Position numbers and translations under genes: made by a program
In this document: in pieces, positions 17,504 through 26,680 of the stretch
Numbering within the stretch: position 1 is the stretch's first letter
How the letters are laid out: each line of letters begins with the position of its first letter
The notes under the pieces: model-generated
What the model was told of the DNA's origin: nothing
Database searches by the model: none
What the model saw: the letters and a program-made list of their open reading frames with translations, nothing else
DNA from: an uncultured Coriobacteriaceae bacterium
GTDB taxonomy: Bacteria > Actinomycetota > Coriobacteriia > Coriobacteriales > UMGS124
Direction: 5' to 3'
NCBI GenBank assembly: GCA_900539345.1
Contig: UQBS01000016.1
Span: forward strand, 1-46,546
Length of the DNA: 46,546 nt

Positions 17504-18073
17504 CTATGCGATATAAAACACGCAGGGCTCAGTGCCAGCTTCAGGCTGCCAGGGCTCGGCGCCTGCGGCCACGAGCTTGGCGACCTCGGAGTCCGGGTCG
17601 TTCAGGTCGCCGAAGATGCGGGCGTTGGCGGGGCAGGCTGCCACACAGAAAGGCTCCTGGCCCTTGCTCGAGCGCTCCTTGCAGAAGGTGCACTTGGTGG
17701 AGGTGGACGTCTCCTCATTGATGACGGGGGCGCCGTAGGGGCAGGCGTTCACGCAGGAGCCGCAACCGATGCAGACCTCGGGATCGGGGCTCACGATGCC
17801 CGTCTCGGGATCCTTGGCCATGGCACCGGTGGGGCAAGCTGCCACGCATGCCGGGTTGTCGCAATGGTTGCACAGCGTGGGGCGGAACTTAAGCACCGGG
17901 GCGGGGAAGGTGCCCGTGGGCTGGTACACCTCGTTGCCGTCGAAGCTCACCACGTGCGACCAGAGCACATCGCTGGGCAGTTCGTGGGAAACGTTGCAGC
18001 TCACGGCACACGTCTGGCATCCCACGCACACGGTTGTGTCGATTACCATGCCGAATCGCTTGTTGTCGGCCAT
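17504..18073 (-). CDS. Four-cluster ferredoxin subunit of a molybdopterin oxidoreductase (DmsB-like)
   Basis: A 189-residue iron-sulfur protein with sixteen cysteines in four groups: Cys16/19/22/26, 68/71/76/80, 101/104/107/111 and 128/131/143/147. This is the DmsB/NrfC pattern for four [4Fe-4S] clusters. It would pass electrons to the catalytic subunit encoded just upstream (37 bases between the genes) and has no signal of its own, so it is presumably exported with its Tat-bearing partner. AAGGAGG precedes the ATG at 18073. No gene for a DmsC- or NrfD-type membrane anchor follows, so the quinol-oxidising partner is missing from this window. Confidence 0.92.
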   Translation of the reverse strand: MADNKRFGMVIDTTVCVGCQTCAVSCNVSHELPSDVLWSHVVSFDGNEVYQPTGTFPAPVLKFRPTLCNHCDNPACVAACPTGAMAKDPETGIVSPDPEVCIGCGSCVNACPYGAPVINEETSTSTKCTFCKERSSKGQEPFCVAACPANARIFGDLNDPDSEVAKLVAAGAEPWQPEAGTEPCVFYIA

Positions 18074-18110
18074 CTTTCATTCCTCCTTGGGTCTTCTCGA
18101 CGGGTCCGGT

Positions 18111-20657
18111 TTACTCAGCGTCCATGCCGCAAGCCTCGGCGGCAAGAGTGGACGCAGTCTTCTCGGCGACCTCGTCGGCGCTGCCGTCCTCGGCCTTCTC
18201 CACCTGCACGAGCACGTCGTAGAAGGCGGCGTTGGTCTCGCTGTAAGCTTCCTCGGCGTCGCACATCGTGAAGTGCGTCAGGTTCTGGTAGCAGGAGTTC
18301 TTGAGCGTATAGTCCGGCGTCCAGCCGCTTTGCGTGGCCACGGTGCCAGGGATGATGCCCTCGGTCAGGAACACGCGCACACGGAACTCACCACGGTCGT
18401 TGTACACGCGCACAATATCGTTGTGCTCAAGGCCGCGCTCGGCTGCGTCGACGGGGTTCATCTGCAGCAGAGGCTCGGACTGTACGTTGACAAGGGCGGG
18501 GGCCAGCATATGCTGGGTGTGGACGTTCAGGCGGTCGTGGTACTGGATGAAGACGAGCGGGTACTTCTCGGCCAGCTCGCCAGTGCGCGGGTCCTCGCAG
18601 GGAGGCAGCCACGTGGGGACTTCCTCGTCGAACTCGGCCATGCTCTCGGTGTAGAACTCGAACTTGCCGGTGGGAGTCTTGTAGCCCTCGCCGTTTTCGT
18701 AGACGATGGCCGGGTCGTACATGGCGTCGGAGCGACCGTAGATGCCCTGCTCAACGACGTCGCGGTCCCAGTCGAAGTCATCCCAGGCGGGGTGGTCGGT
18801 CGTCACGAACTCGCGGACCCACTCCTCGTCGGTCTTGTCCCAGTACTGCTCGACGCCGGTGCGCTGGGCGAGCATGGTCATGATCTCGGTGTCGGACTTG
18901 CTTTCGCCGAGCGGGGCGATGGAGGGCTGGTTGAACATGACCCACGGGCTGCGGTTGATGATGTCCCAGTGCTCCCAGTAAGTCGTGGCGGGCAGCACGA
19001 TGTCAGAATACTTGGCCGTCCAGGTCCACCAGGGGTCCACCGTCACGATGAAGTCCATGCCAGGGATGACGCTGTTCACGATGCGGTTGGAGTCCGGGCT
19101 CATGTTGATGAAGTTGGAGTTTGCGAACCACATGAACTTGAGGGGCATGGGGTCGGCCTGCTCGGCGGCGCTGTAGAGAACCGAGGTCGAGAGCGTGTTG
19201 GCCTGGTTGCCCGTGTTCGCCCAGCCGTCGAAGTTGAAGACGGGACCCGTGTAGTCGGCAACCGGGCGCGTGGTGGCCGTACCGCCAGCGTGGCTTGCGC
19301 CACCGCCGGGCACACCGATGTAGCCGGCGACCATGGCGAGCGTTGCCACGGCGCGGAAGGGGGCGTAGGAGTGATAGACGCGCTGCATGCCCTGGCCCAT
19401 GCGGATGCCAGCAGGCTGAGCGTCGGCGTACTCCTGCGCCAGGCGCGTGACGGTGTCGGCGTCGATGCCGCAGATCTGGGCGGTGTACTCGGGCGTGTAG
19501 GGGGCAACGGCGTCCACAAGGTGGTCGTAGGCGGTGCGGCAGGCCACGCCTTCGACCTCGAAGGAGCCCGAAAGAGCAGGGGTCACAGTGCCGGCCTTGA
19601 TGTCAGCCGCGGAAGGAGCGACGACAGCTGCGCCAGCAGTCTCGTCCCACACGAGGTAGTTGCCTTCGGCGTCACGCAGGTACTGCTTGGTGTCCTCGTC
19701 GATGAGGTACGGTGCGCTGCTCTCAGAGACGAGCTTGTCGGTTGCCTGGCGGTCGTTGGAGATGATCCAGTTCATCATGCCCAGGGCCAGCGCGGGGTCG
19801 GTCTGCGGGTTGATGGCGATCCACTCATCGGCCATGGCGGCCGTGGAGCTTTGGCGCGGGTCGATGACGATAACCTTGCAGCCGGCCTTCTTGGCGGCCA
19901 CGTAGTCGCGCAGCTCGGAGGTGTGGGTGTCGGCGACGTTGCGGCCCCACACGATGAGCAGCTTGGAGTTGAGGTAGTCACGCGAGTCGTGCGCGCCGCG
20001 GCCGGAGCCGAAGCACATGGTCATGCCCATGGTGGCGCCGCGGTCGCCCATGATGCCCTCGATGTCCCACGTCGTGGCGCCGATGCAGGCGGCATAGCGC
20101 GTGGAAGCCTCCCAGCTCATCTTGCCCAGGTCGCCCGTGAACGAGTAGAACGAGGCCTGCGTGGGGTCCTCGGCGATGATGGGGTTGAGCTTCTCGGCGA
20201 TGAGGTCCATGGCCTCGTCCCAGCTGATGCGTTCAAATTCGCCCGAGCCGCGCTCGCCGACGCGCTTCATGGGCCACATGACGCGGGCCTGTTCGTCCTG
20301 GACGCGCTGAATGTAGCTCATCGAGCGCAAGCAGGCGTTGGCATAACCCGGGCGTCCAGGCATGTCGCCGGGCTCAACGCGCACGAGCTTGCCGTCGCGC
20401 ACGGTGCCCTGCAGGTGACAACGGCTCGTGCAGTTGACGGTGCACACGGCGTGCACGCTCTTCTCACCCGCAGCCTCGTCGGGGGCCACTTCGCCCTGCG
20501 ATGCGAACGCGCACTGAGGCGCGACGCTCGGGCCGAAGCCCATTGCGGAAGTGACGGTGATGGCGCCGACTCCCTTGATGAACGTGCGGCGCGTGAGCTT
20601 GCCGTCGCGCGTGAAGTACTCGGGCGCGGAGCTTGCGGCCTGCATCTGCTTACCCAT
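18111..20657 (-). CDS. Tat-exported molybdopterin oxidoreductase, DMSO-reductase family catalytic subunit (DmsA-like)
   Basis: An 848-residue catalytic subunit holding bis-MGD molybdenum, expected on the outer face of the membrane and reducing an S- or N-oxide or a related acceptor. It has a Tat signal (TRRTFIKG, residues 22-29), a [4Fe-4S] motif with Cys72/76/80/109, then molybdopterin-domain landmarks (ERISWDEAMDLI, LLIVWGRNVADTH, KVIVIDPRQSSTA) and a C-terminal dinucleotide-binding domain (PLVFIQYHDRLNVHTQH, NPVDAAERGLEHNDIVRVYNDRG). Length fits DmsA. AGGAAGGAAACC precedes the ATG. It forms an operon with the downstream ferredoxin gene. The substrate and the protein ligand of molybdenum cannot be fixed by eye. 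Confidence 0.9.
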   Translation of the reverse strand: MGKQMQAASSAPEYFTRDGKLTRRTFIKGVGAITVTSAMGFGPSVAPQCAFASQGEVAPDEAAGEKSVHAVCTVNCTSRCHLQGTVRDGKLVRVEPGDMPGRPGYANACLRSMSYIQRVQDEQARVMWPMKRVGERGSGEFERISWDEAMDLIAEKLNPIIAEDPTQASFYSFTGDLGKMSWEASTRYAACIGATTWDIEGIMGDRGATMGMTMCFGSGRGAHDSRDYLNSKLLIVWGRNVADTHTSELRDYVAAKKAGCKVIVIDPRQSSTAAMADEWIAINPQTDPALALGMMNWIISNDRQATDKLVSESSAPYLIDEDTKQYLRDAEGNYLVWDETAGAAVVAPSAADIKAGTVTPALSGSFEVEGVACRTAYDHLVDAVAPYTPEYTAQICGIDADTVTRLAQEYADAQPAGIRMGQGMQRVYHSYAPFRAVATLAMVAGYIGVPGGGASHAGGTATTRPVADYTGPVFNFDGWANTGNQANTLSTSVLYSAAEQADPMPLKFMWFANSNFINMSPDSNRIVNSVIPGMDFIVTVDPWWTWTAKYSDIVLPATTYWEHWDIINRSPWVMFNQPSIAPLGESKSDTEIMTMLAQRTGVEQYWDKTDEEWVREFVTTDHPAWDDFDWDRDVVEQGIYGRSDAMYDPAIVYENGEGYKTPTGKFEFYTESMAEFDEEVPTWLPPCEDPRTGELAEKYPLVFIQYHDRLNVHTQHMLAPALVNVQSEPLLQMNPVDAAERGLEHNDIVRVYNDRGEFRVRVFLTEGIIPGTVATQSGWTPDYTLKNSCYQNLTHFTMCDAEEAYSETNAAFYDVLVQVEKAEDGSADEVAEKTASTLAAEACGMDAE

Positions 20658-20835
20658 GGTTTCCTTCCTCTCCCTTGCGGCTTCGCCCTCGATGCTCCTG
20701 CATTCAGGGGCATTCGGGCGTTTGACGTAGGGGAGCGTAGTGCGGCAGCGAATGGGTTTCCGCCCAGCGAAGTGTGGTGCGCCGACGCTTGGGAGCGGCC
20801 GCGCAAAAGGTGTGTGCCCACTCTTTTTGGCCTGT

Positions 20836-20853
20836 CCTCACAAAAATGTGAGG
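20836..20853. promoter_or_regulatory. Palindrome in the DmsA / MFS divergent region
   Basis: CCTCACA-AAAA-TGTGAGG, perfect seven-base arms, between the divergent DmsA-like and MFS genes. It may be the operator of the Crp/Fnr-type regulator encoded at 22200-22901, although the half-sites are inverted relative to the classical TGTGA-N6-TCACA order. Confidence 0.45.
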
Positions 20854-20910
20854 TGTCTGGTTGCGGTTGGCTTCAAAGTGAGAGGAGAACGAAGGGGGAG
20901 AGGGGAAGAC

Positions 20911-22107
20911 GTGCGCAAGTCGATTTCAAAGCTGGGGGCAGCCGATGGGCGCATGAACTATGCGCTCCTTATGGGCGCGACATTCGCCTTCTACGCATTC
21001 AACAACGTTGAGACCTCGGCTATGCCGTCATATGTCATGGAGCTGGGCGGATCGGCGTTTATTGCCTCTGCTCAGACGAGCTTGTTTATTGTGGCTGCCG
21101 TCATCTTGCGTTTTGCATTTGGGCCAATGTCAGATCGTCGCGGTCCGCGTTTCATGATGATAGTGGGCGCGTTGGGTTTCACCTTGCCCTGCGTCTTGCT
21201 TCCCTTTTGTACCGAGCTATGGCAGATGCTGAGTCTGCGGGCGATCCAAGCTGTGGGCCTGGCCGCGTTTCATCCGTGCGTCTCTCTTGCGGTGAGCTGC
21301 ATTTCGCAGCCGGGGATGCTGGGAACACGCATGGGGAGCCTCCGGTTTGTTTCGACTCTGTCCCTTATGGTGGGGCCTGCTCTATTGTTCCCGCTCATTG
21401 ATCGGGCTGGTTACCGTGTCTTTTTCGGCGTGTTGTGCTTGGTGGGGTTTGTCGGATTGGTCCTGCTTGGCGTGTTTGACGACGGCCGGCCGGCTGGTGA
21501 TGCTGCGGATGATAGCTCGCGGCGGTGCAAAGCCTGGGATGGTGCTGGTCCAGTCAGCCTGGCGCATCGATTCGCTCCTTTGCTTGCGTACCCTTTTGTG
21601 TGTGCTTTTGGGTATGGGGCAATGCTCAATTTTGGAAAGATGCTGGTAACTGATGTAATGCCGGCTTTGAATGACGGGCTTGTCTTCACGTTTGTGAGCG
21701 TGGGAGGTTTGATTGGAAGCCTTTCGTGTGGGCGACTTGTCGATAGGATGGGCGCGCGCGGAACCGTTGCGGGTGCTCTTGCTTTTGCGGGGATTGGGTT
21801 GCTTGTTCTGGGGGTCGCTCGGGACGTGGTGCCATTTGCGTTGGGAGGGGTCGCCTTTGGTGCGGGATATTTTGGCGCTACTACCGCGCTAACTGCAGCG
21901 CTAGCTGCCAAACCGGACGATGGGTGCAGGGGCAGCGCGCTTTCGTTGCAACAAAGCTGCCTAGACGTGGGCCTTGCGGCGGGAAGTTTGTTGGCTGGCG
22001 CGATTGTGCAGGCAACGTCTTCGGCTGCATTCGCGTTCTGGTCCATGGCGTTTGTCATTGTGTTGAGTGTTCCCCTTTGGCTTGGCGTGTGCCGCAAGGA
22101 GGCGTAG
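20911..22107 (+). CDS. MFS transporter
   Basis: A 398-residue major facilitator with about twelve hydrophobic segments and the family loop FGPMSDRRGPRFMM between segments 2 and 3, plus a related CGRLVDRMGARGTV in the second half. I chose the GTG at 20911, which follows GGGGGAGAGGGGAAG. The frame remains open to 20740 but the extra residues are not membrane-like. It is divergent from the DmsAB-type operon and 92 bases upstream of the Crp/Fnr gene. It may therefore carry the substrate or product of that oxidoreductase, which is inference from position. Confidence 0.8.
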   Translation: MRKSISKLGAADGRMNYALLMGATFAFYAFNNVETSAMPSYVMELGGSAFIASAQTSLFIVAAVILRFAFGPMSDRRGPRFMMIVGALGFTLPCVLLPFCTELWQMLSLRAIQAVGLAAFHPCVSLAVSCISQPGMLGTRMGSLRFVSTLSLMVGPALLFPLIDRAGYRVFFGVLCLVGFVGLVLLGVFDDGRPAGDAADDSSRRCKAWDGAGPVSLAHRFAPLLAYPFVCAFGYGAMLNFGKMLVTDVMPALNDGLVFTFVSVGGLIGSLSCGRLVDRMGARGTVAGALAFAGIGLLVLGVARDVVPFALGGVAFGAGYFGATTALTAALAAKPDDGCRGSALSLQQSCLDVGLAAGSLLAGAIVQATSSAAFAFWSMAFVIVLSVPLWLGVCRKEA

Positions 22108-22199
22108 GTCGAGAAACTGCGCCTGTGGTATCCTTCTTGCGATGGAAGGCCTGCACGTGTCGTGCGGTGCCGGTTGTGTCGTGGGGAGGACCGTACTGC

Positions 22200-22901
22200 A
22201 TGGAGACAGCAAGCTTGTTCGTTCGACCGCGTCCCGTGCTGTCGCAGGCCATCGAGGCGTGCATCCGTGACGGTTCGATTCAGAGCACACTCATGCACCT
22301 TAAGTCGGGCGACATGCTGTTCCGCAGTGGCGACAATGTCCGCCGGACGTTTTACATTTCGCGCGGCCTGGTGAAGCTTTACTCAGAAAATGGCACGGGC
22401 GACACCAAGACGGTCTTTCTTCATAAGGCGGGGACTCTCATTGGATTTCAGACGCTCCAGCAGACCGATGATGATGTATACCCGAGCATTCTCAACGCCC
22501 AGGCAACTGCTGCCTGCGACATTTATGCGCTCAATGCCGCCCAATTCAAGCAGTTCCTCATACAACACGGCGAGATAGGCTACGAGATGTCGTGCTACCT
22601 GTTTGACATGATGTCCTCGCAGACGCGAGAGAATGTGAACGGTTCCATCTACTCGGTTCTTGAGCGATTCGCGGCGCTTCTTCTGGCAATTGCCCGCGAG
22701 CTTAACCTTCCGCAGGCTCCGGCAATGGTTCCGTTCGCCAATGCAGAGCTTGCCGCCATGCTTGGCGTGCACCCCAACTCCGTGACGAATGCCATTACCT
22801 CGCTGCGCAAAGCCGAGTGTGTCGAACGCCAGCATGGGTGCCTTCTTATCACCGACTACAAGAAACTCAAGCAAGTCGCCGGCGACCTCGTGGGACGATA
22901 A
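22200..22901 (+). CDS. Crp/Fnr-family transcriptional regulator
   Basis: A 233-residue regulator with an N-terminal cyclic-nucleotide-binding-type beta barrel (LKSGDMLFRSGDNVRRTFYISRG) and a C-terminal winged helix (FANAELAAMLGVHPNSVTNAITSLRKAECVE). No cysteine cluster typical of oxygen-sensing Fnr is evident at the N-terminus. The ATG at 22200 follows GGGGAGGACC. It lies after the MFS gene and close to the DmsAB-type operon, and such regulators often control adjacent anaerobic oxidoreductases. The effector is unknown. Confidence 0.88.
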   Translation: METASLFVRPRPVLSQAIEACIRDGSIQSTLMHLKSGDMLFRSGDNVRRTFYISRGLVKLYSENGTGDTKTVFLHKAGTLIGFQTLQQTDDDVYPSILNAQATAACDIYALNAAQFKQFLIQHGEIGYEMSCYLFDMMSSQTRENVNGSIYSVLERFAALLLAIARELNLPQAPAMVPFANAELAAMLGVHPNSVTNAITSLRKAECVERQHGCLLITDYKKLKQVAGDLVGR

Positions 22902-22979
22902 AGCGAATATGGGGTATGCTTGCTAGGTTTTGTCCGTGGCTGGGCCGCAGTGGGCGGCTTGGTAGATGAGGGGAGACCC

Positions 22980-23372
22980 ATGAGCAACAAGGGCAAGAAG
23001 GTCAAGGTTCACTACACTGGCACGCTTGACGACGGCACGAAGTTCGACAGCTCGCGCGACCGCAACGAGCCTATCGAGTTCACGTGCATGGCCGGCCAGA
23101 TGATTCCCGGTTTCGACAAGGCCGTCGAGGACATGCAGGTCGGCGAGGTGCGCGATGTGCACCTCGAGCCCAAGGACGCTTATGGCGAGTCCAACCCTGC
23201 CATGATGATGCATGCCAAGGTGGGCCAGAAGCTCTATGTCTTTATGGGCAACCGCCCTGTGCCTGTGACGATCAAGTCCGCTGAGAACGGCGAGGTCGTG
23301 CTCGACGCCAACCACGAGCTGGCTGGCCAAGCGCTCAACTTCAACATCGAGCTCGTTGAGGTCGAGGACTAA
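22980..23372 (+). CDS. FKBP-type peptidyl-prolyl isomerase, SlyD-like
   Basis: A 130-residue cytoplasmic prolyl isomerase and chaperone. It has the FKBP half (KVKVHYTGTLDDGTKFDSS near residues 7-25, MIPGFDKAVEDMQVGE) interrupted by an insert-in-flap region and closed by DANHELAGQALNFNIELVEVE, as in SlyD. Unlike E. coli SlyD it has no histidine-rich metal-binding tail. GAGGGGAGACCC precedes the ATG at 22980; the upstream in-frame ATG at 22920 lacks a ribosome site. Monocistronic, with its own terminator. Confidence 0.9.
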   Translation: MSNKGKKVKVHYTGTLDDGTKFDSSRDRNEPIEFTCMAGQMIPGFDKAVEDMQVGEVRDVHLEPKDAYGESNPAMMMHAKVGQKLYVFMGNRPVPVTIKSAENGEVVLDANHELAGQALNFNIELVEVED

Positions 23373-23396
23373 AACACGCTGGTAGATTGTGCTGCC

Positions 23397-23439
23397 AAGA
23401 GTCGGTCCGTGTGCAGTAAGGCGCGGGCCGGCTCTTTTG
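23397..23439 (+). terminator. Intrinsic terminator of the FKBP gene
   Basis: AAGAGTCGGTCC pairs with GGGCCGGCTCTT across an 18-base loop and is followed by TT and a T-rich stretch. The remaining 260 bases to the next gene show nothing recognisable. Confidence 0.7.
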
Positions 23440-23701
23440 TTTGTGCTTGCATGCTGTGGCGGCCTCTCACCCGGTGCATGGCGGCAAATGGTGCCTGGCT
23501 GGGCGAAATGATGGTTGTTTGAGGTGACTGAGCGCTGATGGCCTTCAATACCGGGAGGCTACGTGCGCGATTGACGGCCTGTCGAGGCAAAGCGTGCTGG
23601 TGGACTTGCGAAGAACAAGTATCCTGACGCTTACAAATAGGTAAACCGTATGATACTCTTGCCTCTGGATAGTTATGACTGACTTACTTACGGAGGCCTC
23701 C

Positions 23702-24142
23702 ATGCAAGCCGAGACTGCCGATATGAGCCTTGACACCGTGGCCCCCAAGCGCAGGCGCCTGACGCAGATTCCTATCGTGCGGCATCTCCTTGTTGTGCTT
23801 GGCTTTTTCTTTGCTGCCCTTGGAGGTATTGGCGTGATTCTGCCAATCTTGCCTACGACGCCGTTCCTCCTGCTTGCGGCCGCATGCTTCGCCAACGGGT
23901 CTGAGCGCTTTCACGGCTGGTTCTGCTCCACGAAGCTTTATAAGAACCATCTTGAGTCGTTCGTGCAGCATCGCAGCATGCCTATGAAGACCAAGCTCTG
24001 CATTTGCATTCCCGTTTCCACCATGCTCATCGTTCTTGCCGTCGTGACGCCCGTGCTGCCCATGCGTATCTTTCTTGCGGTGCTCATCGCGGTGAAGTGG
24101 TGGTGTTTCATGGTTTGGATCAAGACCGATCCTGCGGCGTAG
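23702..24142 (+). CDS. YbaN-family (DUF454) inner-membrane protein
   Basis: A 146-residue membrane protein of the DUF454/YbaN family, recognised by LGGIGVILPILPTTPFLLLAAACFANGSERFHGWF followed by two more hydrophobic segments. Its function is not established. The ATG at 23702 has GGAGG at the proper distance; the in-frame ATG at 23675 has none. It stands alone between the FKBP and EamA genes, all on the same strand. Confidence 0.82.
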   Translation: MQAETADMSLDTVAPKRRRLTQIPIVRHLLVVLGFFFAALGGIGVILPILPTTPFLLLAAACFANGSERFHGWFCSTKLYKNHLESFVQHRSMPMKTKLCICIPVSTMLIVLAVVTPVLPMRIFLAVLIAVKWWCFMVWIKTDPAA

Positions 24143-24268
24143 GGGCGAGGGTTGCGTTCCTGTCACGTTCGATTTCAGAGGGTCTTCGGTTCTTTCGTGG
24201 CGCGGCGTGCTATGCTTCATCCCTTGCACCTGCACGTTCTGGTTTGATCCCCCGGAGGAGCCCGCCCC

Positions 24269-25198
24269 ATGTCCGCACGCTTTTCTCTCGACAGCTTGCC
24301 TACGTCTGTCTATAAGATTCTCATTGTCATAGCTACGGCCATCTGGGGTGTTTCGTTTGTCTTTATGAAGGACGTGGTGAGCGTCCTGCCGCCTGCGTGG
24401 CTGCTGGGCATTCGGTTTACGTGCGCGGGCATCATCTTGCTGCTGATCCTGCGCAAGCGCGTGGCCGCCGGCTTCAACCTGCGCTTTTTGGGAATGGGCG
24501 TTTTGCTTGGCGTGCTCGATTTCAGTGCCTTCCTTACGCAGACGATTGGCCTGCAGCACACCACTCCCGGTATCAACGCGTTCCTTACGGCCACCTATTG
24601 CGTGATCGTGCCGTTTATCTGGTGGCTTGTGGCGCGCCGTCGTCCCACGGTGTTCAATATCGGCGCCGCGCTGCTTGCGGTGGGCGGCATCTGGCTCGTG
24701 TCGGTGAGCTCGTCGGGCGAGGGCCTTACCATGGGCTTCGGCGAGGCGATGACACTGGTGGGCGCCTTCGCCTTTGCTGCCCACATTGTCGCCGTGTCCA
24801 AGTGCGCCCGGTATGCCGACGCCCTCGCGCTCACCGCGATGCAGTTCATCTCCGAGGGCTTGCTTGGTCTGGTGAGCGGTGCCCTCACGGCGCCCGCGCC
24901 CGAGCTTTCGGTTTTCACGCCGAACATCATCGCCCAGATGACGTTTCTCATTCTGCTTGCTTCAATCTTTTGCTTCGGTGCGCAGAACCTGGCGCTTGCT
25001 CACGTGCCTCCGGCGCAGGCTTCGCTGTTGCTGAGCCTCGAGTCGGTCTTTGGCGTGCTGTTCTCTGTCATCATGACCGGCGAGCAGGTGACTTTGCGAC
25101 TCCTCTTTGGCTTCGTCCTCATCTTCGCCGCTATCACGGTGAGCGAGGTGCTTCCTATCAAGAAGAAGGAAGCGCCTGGCGAGGCTGCAGGGGAATAG
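24269..25198 (+). CDS. EamA/DMT-superfamily transporter
   Basis: A 309-residue protein with two EamA repeats and about ten hydrophobic segments, typical of drug/metabolite exporters of the RhaT/YdcZ-like group (IWGVSFVFMKDVV at the start, QNLALAHVPPAQASLLLSLESVFGVLFS in the second repeat). The Lys-rich C-terminus fits a cytoplasmic end. CCGGAGGAGCC precedes the ATG at 24269. Substrate unknown. Confidence 0.88.
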   Translation: MSARFSLDSLPTSVYKILIVIATAIWGVSFVFMKDVVSVLPPAWLLGIRFTCAGIILLLILRKRVAAGFNLRFLGMGVLLGVLDFSAFLTQTIGLQHTTPGINAFLTATYCVIVPFIWWLVARRRPTVFNIGAALLAVGGIWLVSVSSSGEGLTMGFGEAMTLVGAFAFAAHIVAVSKCARYADALALTAMQFISEGLLGLVSGALTAPAPELSVFTPNIIAQMTFLILLASIFCFGAQNLALAHVPPAQASLLLSLESVFGVLFSVIMTGEQVTLRLLFGFVLIFAAITVSEVLPIKKKEAPGEAAGE

Positions 25199-25332
25199 AA
25201 GCAGGCGCGGCGGTCTATTGCTTGCAAGGCGCGTTCGCTCGGCTACATCGCTGGTCAGGACGCCGCTCAGCAGGGGCTTTGGGAGTAAAACTAAGGCTCA
25301 ACTAGAGAGTTGCAGTAGATAGAAGCAAGGAT

Positions 25333-25370
25333 AAAGCCCCCGGTGTCGCAAGACGACGCCGGGGGCTTTT
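25333..25370. terminator. Bidirectional terminator
   Basis: AAAGCCCCCGG-TGTCG pairs with CGACG-CCGGGGGCTTTT around a short CAAGA loop. A-tract and T-tract flank it, so it can serve the EamA gene and the convergent LysR gene. The rest of the 25199-25496 gap holds nothing I recognise. Confidence 0.85.
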
Positions 25371-25496
25371 GGCGTGGGTGGGGGGCGGATGGCTTTAGTG
25401 AGCGGGCGCGGGTTCCTGCGGCTGCTTCTGTGGGGGCAGAGCTCCTTAAGGTCTGTATGGCAGCATGTCTTGCAGCGAGTTTTTACTAATCCCGTT

Positions 25497-26442
25497 TCAT
25501 TTGCCATCACGTTTCCTCACGGCGTCAAGAAATGCCAGAAGAGCGGGATTGGTGTCTCCCAGTCGATACAGGATGTATCGTGTGGTGATGGTGGGGTCGC
25601 TGCATGGGATAAGGACGAGATTCGGATTCTGAAGGTAATAGGCCTCCGGTGTGGACGCGGCGCTTTTCCACGACAATAAAAACCTCGTTTGCCCCCAGTC
25701 TCATAAGACCGAGATTCTCAACCCCTTCAAGTTCATGTGGCCGGGATTTCATCGTGAAGCCACGTGCCTCGAAAAGTTTGGCAATGTCCGGTTGGCATCT
25801 GCCGAATTCAGGGTTGAGGGGAAAGACAAAGCCACAATCGGCGAGGTCGGACAGTCTAAGGCTCGGTTTCTGAGCGAGAGGATTGCTCTTCGGCAGGGCG
25901 AAGAAAATGCGCTCTTGGCAGCTCGGAAGTTCGCATATGCCAAATCCATCCGATTCGCCGACGGGGCAAACTGCCTGTTGATCGGTGGTGCAAGCAACGA
26001 TTCCCGCATCCACTGTTCCACGCAATACTGCCTCGCCCATTGTGTCGCCGGGGTGAAGCGATTCCCTCACTACGCTGAAACCAGGATGTAGGCGCTGTAC
26101 CTCGTCAACAACGTCCGCAAGAAAGGCCTGGACAAGAGGGGATTTGCGATAGCGCTCGATAACGAGCGTCGCCTGGGGCCCGTTGCCGATTGAGCGCATG
26201 CGACGGGCAAGATTGTCTTCAAGTGCCAGCAATTCGGAGGCGCTGCCCAAGAGCTCGCTGCCGCCGTATGTGAGTCTCAGGGAACTCGCGTTGCGGTCAA
26301 CCAGGGTGCATCCCAACTGATGCTCGAGCTCGGCTATATGTCGGCTTAGCGTGGGCTGTGAAATATTGAGCGCCCGCGCCGCGGCGGTAAAATTGAGATA
26401 GCCAGCAAACGTAACAAATTCCCGCAGATATCCGGTATCCAT
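25497..26442 (-). CDS. LysR-type regulator 1, frameshifted near its 3' end
   Basis: A LysR regulator (about 315 residues when corrected) with an N-terminal winged helix (FVTFAGYLNFTAAARALNISQPTLSRHIAELE) and a substrate-binding domain. As written, the frame runs past residue 270 into a nonsensical Ser/His-rich tail and stops at 25525. One frame over, the sequence continues in convincing LysR style (AASTPEAYYLQNPNLVLIP, then GDTNPALLAFLDAVRKR) to a stop at 25497. The shift maps to the AAAA run at 25664-25667 on the opposite strand; removing one A restores the frame. It is either a real inactivating mutation or a sequence error. It is divergent from flavoprotein 3, its likely target. Confidence 0.8.
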
Positions 26443-26680
26443 CCTGTCTTGCAGCCCCCTTGGCTCCGTTGTCAGGGCGAATGATAACAAATTGCTTGTT
26501 GCTTGCTATGCGTAATGTGAATAGCTTTCCTTCACCTATGCTGGCGAATCTCTCGTGGTTTGCATTTGGGAGATGCGGGCGTACGGGTATACCATGTATG
26601 CGCGCGGCAAAGGGGTGCCGTGCGAACTTGCCGGGAGGGCGCGGATGGGTGCCCTCGTGAACAGGGAAGGGGAATTCAAT

